64,000 nucleotides of DNA from Dicaeum eximium. Lineage: Eukaryota > Chordata > Aves > Passeriformes > Dicaeidae. Positions within the stretch are counted from its first letter, which is position 1. The number at the start of each line of letters is the position of its first letter. The notes under the pieces are model-generated. The model ran no database searches. It saw only the letters and a list, made by a program, of their open reading frames with translations, and was not told where the DNA came from. This document shows, in pieces, positions 59,065 through 64,000 of the stretch. Both the position numbers and the translations under genes were made by a program. The stretch lies in assembly GCA_013396995.1 (NCBI GenBank), contig VWZP01002662.1:1378851-1442850 (forward strand). The letters are read 5' to 3'.

Positions 59065-59224
59065 CTTACAAAAAATATAATATGAAAAAGACAAAAATGT
59101 AGGTGAGGGGAAATTTTTGCCATTGGGATCCTTTTATTAGCTTCCACTTCTCCTCACCCTTGACCAGTTGTTAAAAATACTGATTCTAAAATGCATTTAA
59201 GCATGCAGCATATATATATATATA
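59065..59224. other. Short unique segment ending in a TA repeat at the gap
   Basis: Starts with the 31-base repeat of 57952-57982 and ends in CATATATATATATATA directly at the gap edge, suggesting that a TA repeat caused the break. Confidence 0.75.
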
Positions 59225-59704
59225 NNNNNNNNNNNNNNNNNNNNNNNNNNNNNNNNNNNNNNNNNNNNNNNNNNNNNNNNNNNNNNNNNNNNNNNNNNNN
59301 NNNNNNNNNNNNNNNNNNNNNNNNNNNNNNNNNNNNNNNNNNNNNNNNNNNNNNNNNNNNNNNNNNNNNNNNNNNNNNNNNNNNNNNNNNNNNNNNNNNN
59401 NNNNNNNNNNNNNNNNNNNNNNNNNNNNNNNNNNNNNNNNNNNNNNNNNNNNNNNNNNNNNNNNNNNNNNNNNNNNNNNNNNNNNNNNNNNNNNNNNNNN
59501 NNNNNNNNNNNNNNNNNNNNNNNNNNNNNNNNNNNNNNNNNNNNNNNNNNNNNNNNNNNNNNNNNNNNNNNNNNNNNNNNNNNNNNNNNNNNNNNNNNNN
59601 NNNNNNNNNNNNNNNNNNNNNNNNNNNNNNNNNNNNNNNNNNNNNNNNNNNNNNNNNNNNNNNNNNNNNNNNNNNNNNNNNNNNNNNNNNNNNNNNNNNN
59701 NNNN
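59225..59704. other. Assembly gap, 480 Ns
   Basis: 480 consecutive Ns. The length may be an estimate. Open frames that appear to span it are artefacts of translating N. Confidence 0.99.
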
Positions 59705-60410
59705 TTCTCGCATATACCCATTCACTTTTTTTTCCCCTTCAAAATCTAAAAAGTTACCGGCTTTGCAGTTTCACCTCAGCACCATTAGCATCTCTGTCTG
59801 TGCTGTCCCAAACAGAACAGCTCTGAAGGATTAACAGGGGCTGCCATCCCAGCTGTGACTGCACTGCCCTCCTGATTGCCACAGCCCAGCGCTCCAGGAC
59901 AGGGATCCCTCCGACTCCCACTGGCTGGAGGGTGTGGAGGTTTGCCATGAGTCACCAAAGCCAGGATATCACCAGACCTGCATGTCCACACAGACTGCAG
60001 CTCAGGGGGATGTTTAATGGGTTTGCTGTATTCCTCCTCCTGGCTAAAGCACTCCCTGCTTCAACAGGAATGAGGCACATCATCCAAGGAGTGGGATCCA
60101 CATCCTCTGGGATGGGGGGTTTTACACCTCCACTAGTCATCCCTGGGGCCTTGTTTCCCTCTGATCCCAGTCCCCCATCCAGGAGCCCTGTCCCTCTCTC
60201 CCTCTCACCCCAAGGAGGAGCACTGTGCAGGACCCAGAGCCAGCCGTGTTTGGACAAACCTCAGTACCCATTTCCAGCTGGATGCTGCTCCCTTCAGACC
60301 TGTCAACAGCTGGTTGAGTCAGAGGGAAAACCTACCCCAAATTCAGGGGATTTGAGGTTGGATTCCAGGCCCCAGACAAGTTTTGCTTCAGAGGAGCCTG
60401 GAGTCTAGGG
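59705..60410. other. GC-rich block of unknown identity
   Basis: From about 59755 to 60405 the base composition is clearly richer in G and C than on either side. A plus frame of 158 codons (59932-60408) and a minus frame of 101 codons (59952-60257) overlap here, without recognisable domains. No CR1, LTR or DNA-transposon signature is seen. Candidates include an unrecognised LTR-type repeat, a non-coding exon or a conserved element. Its first 464 bp are duplicated at 58600-59063. Confidence 0.45.
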
Positions 60411-61742
60411 TAGAAATCTATGCATTTGTTGCAGACCTAACTGTAATTTGATTCCAGTAGTCATGAATAGGACATAAGAAACATGGAAATATGTGTACAC
60501 GTGCCCTGCTCAAACAGTGGGTGCCATTAGAAAACATAATAGTGTTCTGGGCTATTGATTTTACCACAATATTTCCTTGCTTGGACTGTTTTCCACTATG
60601 AGATAGTTGTACCATGCCATGGTAAATGTTGTTTTTAACAGAGCTCAGTGCAGTGTTTTTTGAGAAACTATGAGAACAATGTGGAGTTCCCTCACAGTGC
60701 TGCATTGTAAGCTGGGCTGTCTGATGCTCTATTTGAAAAAATAGGCAGAAAGAGCTAAATGGAACATAAAGCTGAATTGAGATAAAATGTATATACTGAA
60801 AACACTAAACAGCAAGGCCCCATGAAGTAGTTTAAATACTAATGATATTAAATAGGGGATTATATTCATAGGTAGAGTTTAGATTTTTATTGTGTTTATC
60901 TGGAACAGAAACAGACATCCAGATCTCATTTATCTTCCAAAACAAATACAGGTTAAGTCATAAGATGTGCTCTTTTTTATGCCACTTTTCAATTATTCAG
61001 TTATTTTGCTAAGAGATTCACTTATTCCACTCTAGGCTAGTAGGGGAAAACAAGGGGGATGGAGAGTAAGGATAAGAGAAAAGGAATTAATGTAAACCAA
61101 CTAGCTGAATATGCTTCTACGTTACAACCAACATAATTAAAATGTAGATCAGCTGTCATAATAAAGTCCAATCTTCATTTAAATGAAATTTGTATAATTT
61201 TTGTCCTTGGCATAAGGTGGACCAAAATTAAGTTTAAAACAAACTGATCTTTGCTGATATGAATTAACCTATCTCCCTTTTTCTGTACCTCAGTTCTTAA
61301 TTACACCTTACAATAGCTAAGTTGTACCAAATACTTACAGCATGTGATAAAAAGCAGGCAAATAAAATATTAGTGAAACTTAACTAAAGCAGATATATTC
61401 TGTGATTTCTTCTCATCCTGACTGGGTTCACTGAATGTTTTGTGGGGTCTGTCATATGTTTGGCACTAATTTGTGTTTCTTTTATGACTTGAAGATGGAA
61501 TAAAGTGTACTTGCAGTAAACGAACAGATGACATGCAGCTAAACCACACTTCAGACACGTTGGATTAGACTTAAAAATTGGATGAAATAATGGCCTTAAA
61601 AAGTAGGCTACAACAAGAACAAGGGTAAAGTCAGGATTAGAAATGCTCACCTGGAGTAAGACATAACATGTTGTGGCAAACTGCAAACAATATATACAAA
61701 AAAGTGTCATCTACAAGGCACACAGGTAATTTACAACCAAAA
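60411..61742. other. Non-coding DNA
   Basis: AT-rich; frames minus 60418-60705 and minus 61384-61710 are without domains. No repeat is recognised. Confidence 0.62.
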
Positions 61743-62068
61743 ATGGAGTATCGTGTCCAGTTGTGCTCTGAGCTTGAAGAAAGATGTAAAGTCATTGAAC
61801 AGACTATGGGACAGCGCAGATAAGAACAGTGGAGAGTCAGAAAAGGACATTACAAAGCAGAACAGAATCACCTGTTTGCTATAAGGCAAAAAATATTGAG
61901 CTGGAAAATATTAACTGTAAATTTTCTTATCTAAAGAGATGGTTGGAAATTCCTAAGAGCAGGTCAGATATAGATGACAAGTCCAGTTTAGGTACCGTTC
62001 ATTCTGCTCTGGGAGACGAAGAGAGATCTGAGCTTTTTAGTTCTCTTTCCAACTTATTTCATAAAAAT
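61743..62068 (+). mobile_element. Very old CR1 LINE fragment
   Basis: ATGGAGTATCGTGTCCAGTT then GTGCTCTGAGCTTGAAGAAA then GATGTAAAG follows the CR1 segment that normally reads GGAGTACTGTGTCCAG...TTCAAGAAAGATGTGGAG. The right end (TTTTTAGTTCTCTTTCCAAC then TTATTTCAT) resembles a CR1 3' end. The middle is hard to align. It is much more diverged than the other CR1 copies, hence older. Confidence 0.55.
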
Positions 62069-64000
62069 GTACATTAAAAATCCATTACAGTTATGATAGA
62101 AGCTTAAATGAGAACATTCACCCATCTACAATCATACTAACAAAAATTCCTTGATAGAATCATTTTCATGGATATCCTGACAAATAAGACCCTGTGTCTT
62201 TCCTGAAAAGCAATATTCCTGTTGGATTCCCAGGAAAACAAAGGACTGGACTATTCAGAAGCCAATATAACTGGAAAAAGGAAAAGCCAGACTGTTGGAG
62301 AAAATTAGCTGCAGGCATACATTTTCACTAAGGCTGCAGAGAGTTGTCTCTGAGAAATTTATCATTCTAAATTACCATTGGATCTACATAGGAAATAAAT
62401 CTTCACAGATATCCATTTGGAACAGGAAAGTAAGAAAAAAAATAAAAATAAAGTTAGCTGTCCTGTTCCAGGATGTATTTTAGCATTTTTTCTTGTATAG
62501 ATTTCAGTAAAGATTTTGCTTGTAATGGGTAGCGGATGAGAGCAGATATTTTATGACTTGTTTCTGGGGGTTTTATTTTACTCTGGTTTTTGTGGGTATT
62601 TTTTTTTTTTCAAATGGGGTCAGCCAAAATCTCAATATTTTTACCTTTACTTTTAATTCATTGCAGTACCGTGATTTCTTGACATTTAGAAGTTACAGGT
62701 ATTGATTATTCACTGGACTTAACTATGTCAACAGTTACTAATCCTTCACAGGGTGCATAAAATTAAGCATAAAAATAATCTACAAATAATGAATTATAAA
62801 TTCACTAATAATTTTAATTGGATTTCAAAATGTACCAAGAAATTAACTGAAAACTGCTTGATTTCTGCCTTGTGTAATCTGGGGAAAGAGACCGTGTCAG
62901 AAGAGATGCCACTGAGGAGTTGCCATCTCCTCCACTTTGATATGTGCCACAAAGTTAATTAATGTCTGGACTTCCAGGCCCTTACTGGGCTCCTCAGTTT
63001 TCTTGTAGCTGGAAGGTTATTGTTGAAATATAAAAGGAGACTAGTTCTCATTTCAGCAAGTTCCCAGAGCTAAATAAAGTTCCCTATTGGCAAACACGGC
63101 TGATTTGGAAGAAGGATACAGTCTGGTTGAAGAAATTCTAGAATAGGGAAATAAGAACTATCTAAAAACCAGAAAGAAATTCTAAAAGCAAAATGGAAAT
63201 CCTGGCAATGTCCACTGACATTAAAATGAGAGGGCAGCCCAACATACAAGCTTGGTACTGCTCAGGGATTTGAGGATTTCTTTGGTGAAAGAACAGAAAA
63301 GAAATACTCTGCAGAGTTCAACCACTGCTCTCACAAAGCAAGTGTAGAGGGAACAGCTGGCTCTGTAAACAAGAAATAATATATCCTGCATTGAATATAG
63401 ACATTCTTAGGAAGAAGAAAAAGTGTAGTATAAAGAAAGAGAAGTGAAAGATAAGAACAATTTAAGAGAAAAGTGGAATTGGAAAATAAATTGCGAAGGG
63501 GAAGAATTTCAGAATGTTTTTGTGATCACAGCAATAACAGCACCAATCTGTATTTGATATTATGGTAACATCTAAATCATGTCAAAAGATGTCTACAAGT
63601 GATCCAACTACTGTAATAAGGTAAATTTTGCATTTATTTGGAATCTTTTGCAAATGCCAGCACTTTCCACCTGCTTGCCACCATGGTGACATAAAATATT
63701 GCAGAATATCTGAATTTAAAATCTCCCCCCATTCACTTCCAGCTGCAGTTCAATCTGACATTCAAGACATGCTTCAAAAGGGACCCCACCAAATGAGAGG
63801 CCACTTTCTTTTCTGTATAATACTTGGTGAATGGATCCTTACTTGAAAACTCTTGATCTCAGTTCACGAGAATACTTTCTCAGGGACCTATGGCAGGTCA
63901 TTCTGAAGACCAGTTCTCGAGTTTCAGGTCCTGGTTCTTCCACAATTCCGGTCAGTTCAGAATTTTTCAGCTTCTTACTTGTCTTTTGAGATTACCTCCT
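62069..64000. other. Non-coding DNA
   Basis: AT-rich, with frames of up to 72 codons and no domains. A 14-T run lies near 62598. No recognised repeat or gene up to the window end. Confidence 0.62.

Noticed and set aside
59186..59826. Frames of 174-211 codons
   Set aside because: They consist almost entirely of translated Ns in the assembly gap.

Overview
The window looks like gene-free nuclear DNA from a bird, either intergenic or deep within an intron. Several CR1 (chicken repeat 1) LINE fragments end in the ATTCTATGATTCT-type 3' tail typical of avian CR1. Repeats are otherwise sparse, and no mammalian-type SINEs are seen. The species cannot be named from this sequence. I found no credible protein-coding gene, tRNA, rRNA, CRISPR array or bacterial-type operon. 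The open reading frames present are short, mostly contain no recognisable domain, and fit chance in AT-rich DNA, in simple repeats, or inside LINE fragments.

Layout. From 1 to 15 kb the DNA is AT-rich and single-copy, with old MIR/L3-like repeat remnants (1.66-1.77, 5.78-5.99 and 9.21-9.26 kb), a pyrimidine microsatellite (7.1 kb), a CpG-containing GC-rich block (10.1-10.4 kb) and motif-dense stretches that resemble conserved non-coding elements (2.45, 7.6 and 13.9 kb). From 15 to 32 kb there is a short CR1 tail (15.6 kb), a MITE-like element with terminal inverted repeats (17.7 kb), a homeodomain-site-rich stretch (22.3 kb) and further old repeat scraps. From 32 to 36 kb lies the most unusual fossil: on the minus strand, a decayed reverse-transcriptase segment of the L1 clade (34.9-35.4 kb), possibly with its C-terminal zinc-knuckle region (32.5-32.8 kb) and a later plus-strand CR1 (33.5-34.0 kb) between them.

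At 37.85-38.28 kb sits a perfect self-complementary hexanucleotide array, (TCTAGA)43, inside a nested palindrome. From 38 to 51 kb the DNA is mostly plain, with one CR1 tail (43.2 kb), a 36-A run (41.3 kb) and small local duplications. At 51.15-52.23 kb is the best-preserved CR1 copy, carrying the end of its ORF2 and two internal duplications, one of them a perfect 139-bp tandem repeat.

From 57.95 to 60.4 kb the assembly looks wrong. A segment of about 1.08 kb bounded by single Ns carries 464 bp that recur almost identically after a 480-N gap, together with a 31-bp repeat at its other edge. The last 4 kb hold a very old CR1 and otherwise plain sequence.

No genes act together here. Any function is more likely regulatory (candidate non-coding elements, listed at low confidence) or structural (the palindromic array). 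All repeat calls come from reading the sequence and remembered family features; no database search was possible.
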